Notes: a model not told the origin generated them from the letters alone. DNA of 33,562 nt from Planctomycetota bacterium (GCA_002687715.1 NZBC01000005.1:1-33562); one strand, 5' to 3'; positions 19,110 through 28,786 are shown, counted from the stretch's first letter. Numbers and translations are program-made.

Positions 19110-19793
19110 ATGTTCGACTGGTTCAAGAAGTCCGCTCCCGCCGCCGCGGAAGGCATGGACAACATGACGTCAGAGTTCGGCCAGATGCTGGACGCGGGCC
19201 GGCACTGCTTCGACACCGCCGCCAACGCGTTGATCGGAGGCACCGATCCAGAGGTCATCCGCAAGGACCTCTTCGAGACCGACAAGCGCATCAACAAGGC
19301 CGAGCAACAGATTCGCCGCCACCTCGTCGTCCACGTGTCGGTGCACGGCGCCGCGAGCCTCCCAGCGTGTCTGGTACTCATGAGCGTGGTGAAGGATGCG
19401 GAGCGGATCGGCGACTACGCCAAGAACATCTTCGACCTCACCCCGAACGTCGACCGCATCCGCGCTCAGGGAGGAGCGATCGAGGATCTCGTCGGCCTCA
19501 AGGACGAGATCTCGGCCGGGCTGGCCCGCACGCGGAAGGCGTTCGATGCACAGAGCGAGGAAGACGCCCGCGCGCTGGTCCGTGAGTTCTCGACGCTCGA
19601 AGACCATTGTGACCAGCAGGTCGACGAGCTGGTCAAGAATGAAGTTGATCACACCTGCGCTGCGACGCTCGTGCTGACCTATCGCTACTTCAAGCGGGTC
19701 ATCTCGCACACGATGAACATCGCGACGTCCATCTTCATGCCGCTGGACAAGATCGACTACTTCGACGAGAAACCGCGCCCCAACAGCAAGTGA
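19110..19793 (+). CDS. PhoU-like domain protein
   Basis: A 227-residue helical protein of the PhoU/DUF47 type. The recognisable stretch LMSVVKDAERIGDYAKNIFD carries the metal-binding E/DxxxD pattern of PhoU, and the second half (STLEDHCDQQVDELVKNE, ATLVLTYRYFKRVISHTMNI) fits a second three-helix bundle. PhoU proteins restrain phosphate transporters, and here the partner is surely the cotransporter 8 bases upstream, because no Pst genes or phoR/phoB are present. ATG 19110 opens with MFDWFKKS, typical of stand-alone cotransporter-linked PhoU proteins. thiE starts 16 bases after the stop. Confidence 0.9.
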   Translation: MFDWFKKSAPAAAEGMDNMTSEFGQMLDAGRHCFDTAANALIGGTDPEVIRKDLFETDKRINKAEQQIRRHLVVHVSVHGAASLPACLVLMSVVKDAERIGDYAKNIFDLTPNVDRIRAQGGAIEDLVGLKDEISAGLARTRKAFDAQSEEDARALVREFSTLEDHCDQQVDELVKNEVDHTCAATLVLTYRYFKRVISHTMNIATSIFMPLDKIDYFDEKPRPNSK

Positions 19794-19809
19794 GGTAGGC
19801 TGGCGGGTC

Positions 19810-20451
19810 ATGCCCCTGGACCCCGATCTGGCGCGGACCCGCCTCGAGGAGGCGCGAATCTACGTTCTGCTGACCCGGCAGCTCTGCCGTCTCGATCCGC
19901 TCCTCGTGCTCGAGGAATGTCTCGATGCCGGCGCTGACCTGGTCCAGGTCCGCGAGCTTCAGCTCCCCGATCGCGAGCTCCTGGAGTGGGTCCACGACGT
20001 GCGTGAACGCTGCGCGAAGCACCGGGTCCCCGTGATCGTCAACGACCGCGCCGACATCGCGTTGCTCGCGGGTGCGGACGGCGTCCACGTCGGCCAGACC
20101 GACCTCCCCCCGCGCGCCGTCCGCGAGCTCTTCGGCAAGGACCTCCTCGTAGGCCTCAGCATTCACGGACACCACCAGATCAGGGAGTCTGCAGACGAGC
20201 CCGTCGACTACATCGGCATCGGCCCCGTCTTCGACACCGAGACCAAGGGCGTCGAAGGCCACGGAGCAGCCTGGTTGAAAGAGCTCCTCCCTGAGGCCAC
20301 GCTCCCCGCCTTCGGCGTCGGCGGCATCGACCTGGAGACGGTCGACGACGCGGTGGCGGCCGGACTCGACCGCATCGCCGTATCATCCGCGATCTGTGGA
20401 GCCGAATCGCCCCGCTCGGTCATCGACGCGCTGCGCGAAGCGCTGGCCTGA
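19810..20451 (+). CDS. thiE: Thiamine-phosphate synthase
   Basis: A 213-residue TIM-barrel enzyme that joins HMP-pyrophosphate and HET-phosphate into thiamine phosphate. Motifs are VQVREL (the family has QxR-E/K here), VIVNDRADIALLAGADGVHV with GQTDLP (pyrophosphate and Mg binding), GLSIHGHHQI, YIGIGPVFDTETK (thiazole phosphate loop) and FGVGGID near the C-terminus. Length is normal. Closest relatives include TenI-like proteins, which lack the pyrimidine-binding residues; the conserved NDRADIA and GQTDLP favour true ThiE. It lies 16 bases after the PhoU-like gene and may be read through with it. No other thiamine gene or TPP riboswitch is visible. Confidence 0.9.
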   Translation: MPLDPDLARTRLEEARIYVLLTRQLCRLDPLLVLEECLDAGADLVQVRELQLPDRELLEWVHDVRERCAKHRVPVIVNDRADIALLAGADGVHVGQTDLPPRAVRELFGKDLLVGLSIHGHHQIRESADEPVDYIGIGPVFDTETKGVEGHGAAWLKELLPEATLPAFGVGGIDLETVDDAVAAGLDRIAVSSAICGAESPRSVIDALREALA

Positions 20452-20527
20452 TCGGGAGCCGACCTTCAGAGGTAGCAATCGGCTTGAAGGGGCGTGACCC
20501 GGCGAGGCTTGTTACGCTCCTCACGAC

Positions 20528-21094
20528 ATGGCGCAGGACGACGCGCGCAGACCCAGTTGGTTCGCCTTGCTGCTTTCGGTGGTAGCGGGGCTCGGGCATC
20601 TCGTAATCGGGCGACCGCGGCGGGGGTTCCTGTTGTTCGCGTCGACGAGCGGGTGCTGGAACCTGGCCGTGCTGTCGGCCATCGCACCCGTCGCCCCCCT
20701 CGGTCCGTGGACGTTGCGAGCCGGAATCGCGATTGGAGGAGCGCTGACGCTCTTTTCGATCATCGACGTGTTCCGTCTCGGGGTCTATGCGCGGCTCGGT
20801 GTGGTCCGGGCACGCAGACAGGCGTGGTTCACCGACGCCGTCACGCACTACCTCAAGGGCGACTACCCGGCCGCCCGACGGCTCCTGGACCGCCTGCTCG
20901 ACCTCGATCCCGCCGATCCCGTGGCGCGGCTGTACCTCGCGACGCTGGAGCGGCGCGCAGGCAGTCCGGAGCGCGCCATTCACCACGCACGGCGAGCTCT
21001 GGCAGCGGCGCCCCATGCCGATTTCGCGCCGGAAATCGAGCGCGAGATCGTCCTGGCGCGCGAAGTTCGCGAAGCCCGTCGGCGCGACGGTTAG
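20528..21094 (+). CDS. Membrane protein with C-terminal TPR repeats
   Basis: The 188-residue protein starts with two or three hydrophobic segments (about 12-28, 34-56 and 63-84) and the small-residue stretch GLGHLVIGRPRRGFLLF, which resembles the helical hairpin of DUF5683-like membrane proteins. The C-terminal half has two TPR-like helix pairs (DAVTHYLKGDYPAARRLLDR and DPVARLYLATLERRAGSPER), probably cytoplasmic. Function is unknown; TPRs suggest protein docking. It begins 76 bases after thiE and ends 9 bases before the convergent minus-strand gene. No good promoter is visible in the gap. Confidence 0.8.
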   Translation: MAQDDARRPSWFALLLSVVAGLGHLVIGRPRRGFLLFASTSGCWNLAVLSAIAPVAPLGPWTLRAGIAIGGALTLFSIIDVFRLGVYARLGVVRARRQAWFTDAVTHYLKGDYPAARRLLDRLLDLDPADPVARLYLATLERRAGSPERAIHHARRALAAAPHADFAPEIEREIVLAREVREARRRDG

Positions 21095-21103
21095 CTTCGC
21101 GAG

Positions 21104-22282
21104 CTACTCGCGACGGCTGGCGTTCATGATCGCCGCCTCGACCATTCGCTTGATCTCGTCGCTCTTGGCATGACGGAGAATCCCGCGGAGCTGATCGAGG
21201 TCGCGACGCGTGCAGGCCCGGTTGAGGTAGCGGACCTCCCCCAGCGACACCGTCTGGCGCCGGCCGATGCGGTCGAAGACCACCCGCGATAGGTCGCTGC
21301 CGACGTAGGTGCCGATGTGCAGATCGACCATCGAGGTGAGGGCCGCCTGCGCCTGCGGCTCGTCGGCGGCCGCGAGAAGCTTGCGGACCAGTGTCTGGTC
21401 GCCGGCCTGCATCACGGCCATGACCGCGGCCGAGCGCAGATCGCGCACGGGGTGATCGCGGTTGCGGTCCCCCAGGTCCCTCAGTGGATGCGCGGGCCCC
21501 AGCGCGATCTCATACGCCTTGAGCGTCGCTTCAGGGTTATCGGGAACGTGCCCGAGGCACTCGACCGCGACGAAGCGCTCCGTGTCCGACAGCGAACGGT
21601 CGTTCCACGTCCTGTCGAGATGGTCGACCGCGCCCTCACGGCCCATTCGCGCGATACGGATCGTGGCCTGGGTGCGAACCGCCGGCTTGTCGATCCGCGA
21701 CTGCAACTGGAGCAGGGCCTGCGCAGCCCGGTTCGAGTTCTGGTCGGCAATGGCGTCGATCGTCTGCCATGGATGGTGCTCGGTCAGCTCCATCAACGGC
21801 TCGATCACGCGATCGTCCTGCACGCGGCGGAAGAGGTACGACAGCGCGTAGCGCGCAGTGGGGTCCTTGACCAGGTTCCAGACGGCGACGAGGAAGTCGA
21901 TGTCCTTCGATTTGCGCTGCGGCTGGTAATGCCACTCCGCGAGAATCCGGGCGATGTGCTTGCTCGAGAACGAGCGGTCGAGGGTGCGGACGTCCTGCCC
22001 GACCGTTTGCTTGATGAGGTCGTAGACCGCGTCCCCCACGACCCCTCGATCTTCGCAGAGTCCCACGAGTCCGGCCTTCCGGGAGATCGTGGTCTGCGCT
22101 CCGGGCCACCGGGGCCGAGACTGGGTGGCGCCGACTCCGACGGCCGCCGCCTCGAACGTAGACGGGTCGTCCCGACCGACGCCCCGAAGGCTGCCGGAGC
22201 TGGCGCCGGGTCCCGTGGCCATGAGTTGCCAACCGACGATCAGCAGGCCGGCGATGCCGAATACGAGCGCTAAGTGACGCAT
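21104..22282 (-). CDS. Membrane-anchored HEAT-like repeat protein
   Basis: A 392-residue protein with an N-terminal anchor (LALVFGIAGLLIVGWQLMA) and then mostly paired helices of HEAT/ARM-like type, for example DRVIEPLMELTEHHPWQTI, TQATIRIARMGREGAVDHL and LRSAAVMAVMQAGDQTLVRK. Such scaffolds bind proteins, but no partner or enzyme domain is visible, so the function is unknown. Start 22282 is preferred to the upstream extension (22372) because it opens directly into the membrane helix (MRHLALVF) and GGAG precedes it by about 7 bases on the minus strand. It is divergent from the receiver gene; the 275-base spacer holds short dyads. Confidence 0.8.
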   Translation of the reverse strand: MRHLALVFGIAGLLIVGWQLMATGPGASSGSLRGVGRDDPSTFEAAAVGVGATQSRPRWPGAQTTISRKAGLVGLCEDRGVVGDAVYDLIKQTVGQDVRTLDRSFSSKHIARILAEWHYQPQRKSKDIDFLVAVWNLVKDPTARYALSYLFRRVQDDRVIEPLMELTEHHPWQTIDAIADQNSNRAAQALLQLQSRIDKPAVRTQATIRIARMGREGAVDHLDRTWNDRSLSDTERFVAVECLGHVPDNPEATLKAYEIALGPAHPLRDLGDRNRDHPVRDLRSAAVMAVMQAGDQTLVRKLLAAADEPQAQAALTSMVDLHIGTYVGSDLSRVVFDRIGRRQTVSLGEVRYLNRACTRRDLDQLRGILRHAKSDEIKRMVEAAIMNASRRE

Positions 22283-22366
22283 GATCGACTCCAGGGGAGG
22301 TCCCAGACGCCCACGCTCCGATCGCCTGCCACATTGGCAGGGGGGTCCGGGGGGTTCCCCTCTTTC

Positions 22367-22396
22367 TGACAAACTGTCATCGGTCCTCTACGGACC
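22367..22396. promoter_or_regulatory. Two adjacent short dyads in a divergent spacer
   Basis: TGACA-AAC-TGTCA (22367-22379) and GGTCC-TCTAC-GGACC (22382-22396) lie back to back in the divergent spacer between the HEAT-like gene and the receiver gene. CTGACA at 22366-22371 followed 17 bases later by TACGGA could be a weak promoter reading toward the receiver gene and groESL. Nothing else in the spacer (22283-22557) is recognisable; in particular there is no CIRCE element. Confidence 0.3.
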
Positions 22397-22557
22397 CGAG
22401 CGCGCTCCGCCCGCGGCTTCCGGCATTCTCCCACGAGGATGGGGACCGGCACAAGCCGAGTAGGGCCGGGGCACGCCGTTTGCTCCTGAGCGGACCCGGA
22501 GAAGGTACCGGACCGCGCGGGGCGGAACGCCCAGCGCCTCATCGAATCGAGCTACCC

Positions 22558-22944
22558 ATGGTCGCCATGTCGCGCCACCTCAATGCCCTGGTCGTCGATG
22601 ACGATCAGGGGATCCGACTCACGGTCGGGGAGGCGTTGCAGACCGTGGGCCACCGCGCGTTCGCAGCTGCGAACCGGGCGGAGGCCCTCGAGGTCGTTCG
22701 TTTTCAGCCGGTTCACTTCTCTATCGTGGACGTCCATGTCCAGGCGGACGACGGAATCCGGATCATCCGCTGCCTCCGGAAGCAGACCGGCGCGTTGCCG
22801 GTCATCTTCATGTCGGGCGCGTTTACTCCGGAAATCGTTGCTCGCGCCGAGGCTCTCGGAGCGCGTCACTGCCTCGAGAAGCCGTTGGACGTGCATCGAC
22901 TCCTCGATGCAGTTCAGGAATTGATCAGCTTAGAAGACCTGTAG
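22558..22944 (+). CDS. Single-domain response regulator receiver
   Basis: The 128-residue protein is one receiver domain with no output domain. The acidic pocket is DDD at 14-16, the phospho-acceptor is Asp58 (in FSIVDVHV), Ser86 (FMSGA) is the switch residue and Lys108 lies in EKPLD, so it should be phosphorylatable. Single-domain receivers relay phosphate or act by protein contact. No histidine kinase is in the window. ATG 22558 is used; ATG 22567 is equally possible, and neither has a clear Shine-Dalgarno. groES starts 36 bases after the stop, with a hairpin between, so a shared transcript with groESL is likely. Confidence 0.9.
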   Translation: MVAMSRHLNALVVDDDQGIRLTVGEALQTVGHRAFAAANRAEALEVVRFQPVHFSIVDVHVQADDGIRIIRCLRKQTGALPVIFMSGAFTPEIVARAEALGARHCLEKPLDVHRLLDAVQELISLEDL

Positions 22945-22960
22945 CCGGGGCCTCCCCGGC
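22944..22960 (+). promoter_or_regulatory. GC-rich hairpin between receiver gene and groES
   Basis: GCCGGGG-CCT-CCCCGGC is a perfect 7-bp stem with a 3-base loop. It begins at the last base of the receiver stop codon and ends directly before AGGAG (22961-22965); a second SD-like AGGAAA lies at 22970-22975, 5 bases before groES. No T-run follows, so it is not a normal terminator; it may be an mRNA-processing or stability element. Confidence 0.5.
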
Positions 22961-22980
22961 AGGAGATCCAGGAAACGACC

Positions 22981-23271
22981 ATGGCAAGCCTTCGACCCCT
23001 CAACGACAAGGTCATCGTGCGCCGCGTCGAGGCCGAGGACCTGACGGCCGGCGGCATCTACCTTCCCGATCAGGCCAAAGAGAAGCCAAAGGAGGGCGTC
23101 GTCGATGCCCTCGGCGACGGCAAGCTGCTCGAGAGCGGCGAGCGCGCCAGCTTCCAGGTGTCGCCCGGCGACCGCATCCTCTTTTCCTCCTACGCGGGGA
23201 CCGAGGTCAAGGTCGAGGGCGAGGAGTTCCTGGTCATGGGCGAGGAAGACATCCTCGCGATCATCGGATAA
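22981..23271 (+). CDS. groS: GroES co-chaperonin
   Basis: A 96-residue heptameric lid of the GroEL chamber. It has the expected MASLRPLNDKVIVRRVEAED start, the mobile loop region (LTAGGIYLPDQAKEKPKEG), VSPGDRILFSSYAGTEVKVE and the ending EEFLVMGEEDILAIIG. Length is exactly typical. AGGAAA 5 bases upstream supports ATG 22981. groEL follows 30 bases later. The usual CIRCE operator for HrcA is missing upstream, so control differs from the Bacillus type or lies with the receiver gene's promoter. Confidence 0.98.
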   Translation: MASLRPLNDKVIVRRVEAEDLTAGGIYLPDQAKEKPKEGVVDALGDGKLLESGERASFQVSPGDRILFSSYAGTEVKVEGEEFLVMGEEDILAIIG

Positions 23272-24993
<1,722 letters not shown>

Positions 24994-25029
24994 CCCCGCT
25001 CCCTCCACTTTCCGACTCCCTCGACCCAG

Positions 25030-25064
25030 ACGGCCTCGCCTCGCGGCGGGGCCGTTCTGTGTTT
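25030..25064 (+). terminator. Intrinsic terminator after groEL
   Basis: ACGGCCTCGCC (25030-25040), loop TCGC, and GGCGGGGCCGT (25045-25055) form an 11-bp stem with one T-G wobble, followed by TCTGTGTTT. It lies 36 bases after the groEL stop and ends the receiver-groES-groEL transcript. Confidence 0.8.
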
Positions 25065-25164
25065 CAGGGCCAGGGCCCGCCGTGTGTTCGCGTGAATGAG
25101 GCGGACGAAGGGAAGGCGATCGGGGCCTGAACAGAGCCCGAACAAGACCTCCCCCGTCCCGCGG

Positions 25165-25193
25165 TTGACGGAGGCCGCCTCATTTCGGATCAT
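25165..25193 (+). promoter_or_regulatory. Possible promoter upstream of tpiA
   Basis: TTGACG (25165-25170), a 17-base spacer and GATCAT (25188-25193) match the sigma70 consensus at 5/6 and 4/6. It lies between the groEL terminator and tpiA, where a promoter is needed. The rest of 25065-25260 shows nothing else. Confidence 0.35.
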
Positions 25194-25260
25194 CTTCCGC
25201 TTGTCTTTTGCCACCGGGGAACCGGTGCGCCTGGACCCCAACCTCCTGCGAGACCATCGG

Positions 25261-26016
25261 ATGCGGCGTCCCTTCATTGCGGGCAACTGGAAGATGAACC
25301 TCTCGCACCGCGACGCGGTGCGGCTGGCGGAGGAGATCCATGAACGGGTCTCCGGCATCCCGGACCGTGACGTCGCGCTGTGCCCGACTTTCGTGAGCGT
25401 GACCGGCGTCGCGCAGGCGCTCGCGGATTCACGCATCCAGGTCGGCGGTCAAGATTGCGCCCGCACGGACGACGGCGCCTACACCGGCGAGGTGAGCGCC
25501 TCCATCCTGAAGTCGACCGGCGCCTCGGTCGTCATCATCGGCCACTCCGAACGCCGCCACGTGATGGGCGAGACCGACGAGGTCGTGCGCGAAAAGATGG
25601 GCAAGGCGCGCGAGCACGGACTGCGTCCCATCCTCTGCGTCGGCGAAACGCTCGAGGAGCGCAAGTCGGGGCGGACGCTCGAGGTCGTCGAGCGACAGAT
25701 CCGGAAGGGGCTCGAGGGCTTTGGCGGCGCCGACCTCACGGAGACCACCATCGCCTACGAACCGGTCTGGGCGATCGGTACCGGCGAGGTCGCCACGCCG
25801 GACCAGGCGCAGGAGGTCCACGCGGCCATCCGCGGCTGGCTCAAGGAACTCGGGGGCGCGATCGGCGAGGACATCCGCATCCAGTACGGCGGATCGGTCA
25901 AGCCCAGCAACGTGGACGGCCTCATGGCCATGCCAGACATCGACGGAGCGCTGGTCGGCGGCGCTTCGCTAAACGCAGACGATTTCGCGACGCTCGTCGG
26001 CTTCGGGAACGGTTGA
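25261..26016 (+). CDS. tpiA: Triose-phosphate isomerase
   Basis: A 251-residue TIM barrel interconverting DHAP and glyceraldehyde 3-phosphate in glycolysis and gluconeogenesis. Lys11 (GNWKMN), His95 (IGHSERR) and Glu167 (AYEPVWAIGTG, the base and loop 6) are all present, as are the phosphate-binding QYGGSVKPSN and ALVGGASL. Length is normal. ATG 25261 is chosen because the family begins RPFIAGNWKMN; an in-frame extension to 25096 is not conserved-looking. No Shine-Dalgarno is visible. secG follows after 33 bases, a common tpiA-secG pair. Confidence 0.97.
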   Translation: MRRPFIAGNWKMNLSHRDAVRLAEEIHERVSGIPDRDVALCPTFVSVTGVAQALADSRIQVGGQDCARTDDGAYTGEVSASILKSTGASVVIIGHSERRHVMGETDEVVREKMGKAREHGLRPILCVGETLEERKSGRTLEVVERQIRKGLEGFGGADLTETTIAYEPVWAIGTGEVATPDQAQEVHAAIRGWLKELGGAIGEDIRIQYGGSVKPSNVDGLMAMPDIDGALVGGASLNADDFATLVGFGNG

Positions 26017-26049
26017 TCCCCAGGACCACGACGTCGGAGCAACAGATCC

Positions 26050-26283
26050 ATGGACATCGTCAAGATCATCCTTCAGATCCTGTTCGTGCTGAACGCGATC
26101 TTCCTCATCGGAATCGTGCTGATGCAGGAGGGCAAGGGCGGCGGCCTTGGCAACGCCTTTGGTGGTGCCGGTGGCGAGGCGTTCGGACACGGAGTGGGCG
26201 GTATCAACCGGTTCACGGCGTACGTCGCCGGAAGCCTGATGGTCATCGCGTTGACGCTCGCGTTGATGAACAACGTCGGATGA
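26050..26283 (+). CDS. secG: SecG preprotein translocase subunit
   Basis: This 77-residue inner-membrane protein assists SecYE in protein export. Two membrane helices (about 5-24 and 55-73) flank the family signature VLMQEGKGGGLGNAFGG. It is near the short end of the family, with no low-complexity tail. The context after tpiA is typical. yicC starts 70 bases downstream. Confidence 0.94.
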   Translation: MDIVKIILQILFVLNAIFLIGIVLMQEGKGGGLGNAFGGAGGEAFGHGVGGINRFTAYVAGSLMVIALTLALMNNVG

Positions 26284-26353
26284 CGGTCGAACAAGCGCCC
26301 TCGAACGGCTCCCACGGCCCAACTGATCGGCGAGGAACGCAGAGGTCCTTGGC

Positions 26354-27262
26354 TTGATCCTCAGCATGACGGGTTTCGGATCCGCGACCCTGGAAGAGGG
26401 TCCGCGACGGGTGGCGGTGGAGGTGCGGACGCTCAACCACCGCTACCTGAAGCTCAACCTCAAGCTCCCGCGCACTCTCGCGGGGCTGGAGAGTGAGCTC
26501 GAGCCGGTCGTCCGTAAGCAGGTTCGGCGCGGTGCGTTGACCGCGATGATCCGCTACCGCGACGACTCGGCGCAACCGAGCTTCCAGATCGACGTTGCGG
26601 CGGCCCGCGCATACCGCGATCAGATCAGCAAATTGTGGGAAGCCCTCGGACTCAAGGAGCCAGGCTGGCACGACCGCGTCGAACCGCTGCTCGCGCTCCC
26701 CGGCGTCGTGCGTGCGGACGAGGAAGAGGACCTCTCCCCCGGGATTCCAGACGAGACCCGTTCCCTTGTCCGCCGGGCCCTCGGCGAAGCGCTCGAAGCA
26801 CTCGTCGCCTCGCGGGCGGAGGAAGGCGGAAACACCGTCAGCGTCCTCCTCGCGCACGCCAAGAACCTCGAAGGGCACATCGCGATCGTGGCCGCGCGCG
26901 CTCCCGAGATTCCGCGTGAGCAGCGGGACCGCATCCACCAGCGCGTGCAAACACTGATCTCCGAGATCGATCCCAAGATCGAGATTGCAGAAGCCGACCT
27001 CGTCCGCGAGCTCTGTGTGCTCGTGGACAAGACCGACGTCGCCGAGGAGCTGAACCGGCTGCAGAGCCACCTGGAACGCTATCGGTCCATTCTCGGCGGC
27101 AGCGGGGAGGCGGGTCGCAAGCTCGACTTTCTCATCCAGGAGATGCTGCGCGAGACGAACACGATCGGAAGCAAGGCCAACGACCCTACGGTCGCACACG
27201 CAGTCGTCGACATGAAGTGCGAGGTCGAGCGCATGAAGGAGCAGGTACAGAACCTTGAGTAG
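26354..27262 (+). CDS. yicC: YicC/YloC-family endoribonuclease
   Basis: The 302-residue protein starts MILSMTGFGSA, the YicC signature, followed by EVRTLNHRYLKLNLKLPR and, at the C-terminus, GRKLDFLIQEMLRETNTIGS and NDPTVAHAVVDMKCEVERMK, the DUF1732 region. E. coli YicC is an endoribonuclease acting on small RNAs, and the family is commonly next to gmk, as here. TTG 26354 is chosen because it restores the usual N-terminus; ATG 26366 would cut it. Its last 8 bases overlap the gmk start. Confidence 0.95.
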   Translation: MILSMTGFGSATLEEGPRRVAVEVRTLNHRYLKLNLKLPRTLAGLESELEPVVRKQVRRGALTAMIRYRDDSAQPSFQIDVAAARAYRDQISKLWEALGLKEPGWHDRVEPLLALPGVVRADEEEDLSPGIPDETRSLVRRALGEALEALVASRAEEGGNTVSVLLAHAKNLEGHIAIVAARAPEIPREQRDRIHQRVQTLISEIDPKIEIAEADLVRELCVLVDKTDVAEELNRLQSHLERYRSILGGSGEAGRKLDFLIQEMLRETNTIGSKANDPTVAHAVVDMKCEVERMKEQVQNLE

Positions 27263-27818
27263 CCCCCGCGTTGTCGTCATCTCCGGCCCGAGTGGGGTCG
27301 GCAAATCGACCTTGATCCGCGACCTGGTGGACCAGGGCGCGCGTCTTGCCGTGTCCGCTACGACGCGCGATGCGCGCGACGGCGAGACGAACGGCGTGGA
27401 CTATCACTTCGTCGACCGAGACCGGTTCATCGCCATGCGCGACGCCGGTGAATTGCTCGAGTGGGCCGAAGTGCACGGCCGCCTCTACGGAACGCCAGGC
27501 AGCGAGGTGGCGGCCGACTCGGGTGACGAGGACGTCGTGCTCCTGGACATCGACGTCCATGGCTACCGCAGCATCCGCGCGCTCGGGATCGACGTGCTCG
27601 GCGTGTTCATCGCCCCACCCTCGATGGACGAGCTCATCCGACGTCTCCAGGAACGAAAAAGCGAATCGGAGGCGGCCCGCACGGTCCGCCTCGAGAACGC
27701 GGCCACCGAGATGGCCGCGCGTCACGAGTACGACCACATCGTCGTCAACGACGATGTGGACCAAGCCAAGAAACAGCTACGGGAGCTGGTGCTGATCCGT
27801 AACGGGTCGGCGACCTGA
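27255..27818 (+). CDS. gmk: Guanylate kinase
   Basis: A 187-residue enzyme making GDP from GMP with ATP. It has the P-loop GPSGVGKS (11-18), the GMP-binding SATTRDARDGETNGVDYHFV, ELLEWAEVHGRLYGTP and DIDVHGYRSIR, and a lid region RRLQERKSESE. The length is slightly below the usual 200 or so. The start is TTG 27255, which overlaps the yicC stop and gives SSPRVVVISGPSG; no ATG or GTG is available before the P-loop. rpoZ begins 7 bases after the stop. Confidence 0.95.
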   Translation: MSSPRVVVISGPSGVGKSTLIRDLVDQGARLAVSATTRDARDGETNGVDYHFVDRDRFIAMRDAGELLEWAEVHGRLYGTPGSEVAADSGDEDVVLLDIDVHGYRSIRALGIDVLGVFIAPPSMDELIRRLQERKSESEAARTVRLENAATEMAARHEYDHIVVNDDVDQAKKQLRELVLIRNGSAT

Positions 27819-27825
27819 TCGCCTC

Positions 27826-28158
27826 ATGATCGACCAGTCCAAATTCGAGCACCTCTACGGTCAGTGCGGTGGTGTGTACAAGACGACCGTCCTCATGCAG
27901 AAGCGCATGCGCGAGCTCAACCGCGGTGCGCGCAAGCTCGTCGAGGAGGAAGCGAAGAATCCTATCGAGATCGTGATGAGCGAGATCGAGCAGAACAAGA
28001 TCGAGCTCATCCCGGACAACGAGGAAAACCGCGAGATCATCCGCGCCGAGGTCGAGCGCATGACGCACGGCCAGCCACCTTCGATCGATGTCGGTGGGAC
28101 CACGAGCGAGGACGAGCTCGAGCGCCGCATCCTCTCCGCGCTCTCCAAGGACGACTGA
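27826..28158 (+). CDS. rpoZ: RNA polymerase omega subunit
   Basis: A 110-residue protein resembling RpoZ, which assists assembly of the beta' subunit. The omega core is VYKTTVLMQKRMRELNRGAR (about 17-36), followed by KNPIEIVMSEIEQNKIE, the usual tail of the fold. It is longer than the typical 70-90 residues because of an acidic C-terminal extension (SIDVGGTTSEDELERRILSA). The location between gmk and coaC is the classic one and supports the call. Confidence 0.9.
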   Translation: MIDQSKFEHLYGQCGGVYKTTVLMQKRMRELNRGARKLVEEEAKNPIEIVMSEIEQNKIELIPDNEENREIIRAEVERMTHGQPPSIDVGGTTSEDELERRILSALSKDD

Positions 28159-28159
28159 C

Positions 28160-28687
28160 CTGAGCCAGAAGACGGTCGTTCTCGGCGTCTCCGCGTCGGT
28201 GGCCCTCCACCGCGCGCTGGACCTCACCTCCGAGCTGAAGAAGCGCGGAGACGCCGTCACCGTCCTCATGACCCGGGGGGCAACGAAGCTCGTCACACCG
28301 CTCCACTTCCAGGCCCTCTCGGGCCGTCGCGTCTTCCACGACGTCTTCGCGGGCGCGGGCGACGACGTCTACGACCACCTGAATCCGGCCCGCGACGGCG
28401 ACGTCCTCGTCTGCGCTCCCGCGACCGCCGACCTCATCGGGCGCCTCGCTGCGGGCCTCGCCGACGACATGGTCACGACCACCGCCCTGGCGTGGACCAA
28501 TCGACCGAAGGTCCTCGCCCCCGCCATGAACTGGCGCATGTGGGCGCACCCATTCGTGCAACGCAACGTCCGGACACTCACGGACGCAGGCTGGCACCTG
28601 GTCGGCCCGGCGGAAGGCGACCTCGCCTGCGGCGAACAAGGCCCGGGCCGCCTCGCCCCGGTCGCCGACATCCTGGCGGCGCTCTAG
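28160..28687 (+). CDS. coaC: Phosphopantothenoylcysteine decarboxylase (CoaC), stand-alone
   Basis: A 175-residue flavoprotein catalysing decarboxylation to 4'-phosphopantetheine in CoA synthesis. It has the nucleotide-binding strand VVLGVSAS, catalytic His in YDHLNPARDGDVLV, APATADLIGRLAAGLADDM, the substrate-binding PAMNWRMW and the flexible-flap Cys in DLACGEQGPGR. There is no ATG, GTG or TTG between the rpoZ stop and the first conserved strand. CTG 28160 lies one base after that stop with AAGGA (28147-28151) 8 bases upstream, so I place the start there; ATG 28088 inside rpoZ is the alternative. Unlike the usual fused CoaBC, CoaB is a separate gene, about 190 bases downstream. Confidence 0.9.
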   Translation: MSQKTVVLGVSASVALHRALDLTSELKKRGDAVTVLMTRGATKLVTPLHFQALSGRRVFHDVFAGAGDDVYDHLNPARDGDVLVCAPATADLIGRLAAGLADDMVTTTALAWTNRPKVLAPAMNWRMWAHPFVQRNVRTLTDAGWHLVGPAEGDLACGEQGPGRLAPVADILAAL

Positions 28688-28758
28688 CCGGAGCACGAAC
28701 CTCCAGAGGCTGTGGGTCAATCGGCTCCGAGCGCAGCCCGGATTGCCGGATCCGGACT

Positions 28759-28786
28759 CAGAGCGGACCTGGAGGTCCGCGCTCCC
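28759..28786. repeat. REP-like palindromic repeat, copy 3
   Basis: Identical over 28 bases to 133-160, with the core inverted repeat at 28763-28780. It lies in the 188-base coaC-coaB gap, which otherwise holds the half copy below and a possible -10 box. Confidence 0.8.

Noticed and set aside
22283..22980. Expected CIRCE/HrcA operator upstream of groES.
   Set aside because: I looked for TTAGCACTC and its inverted partner and did not find them.
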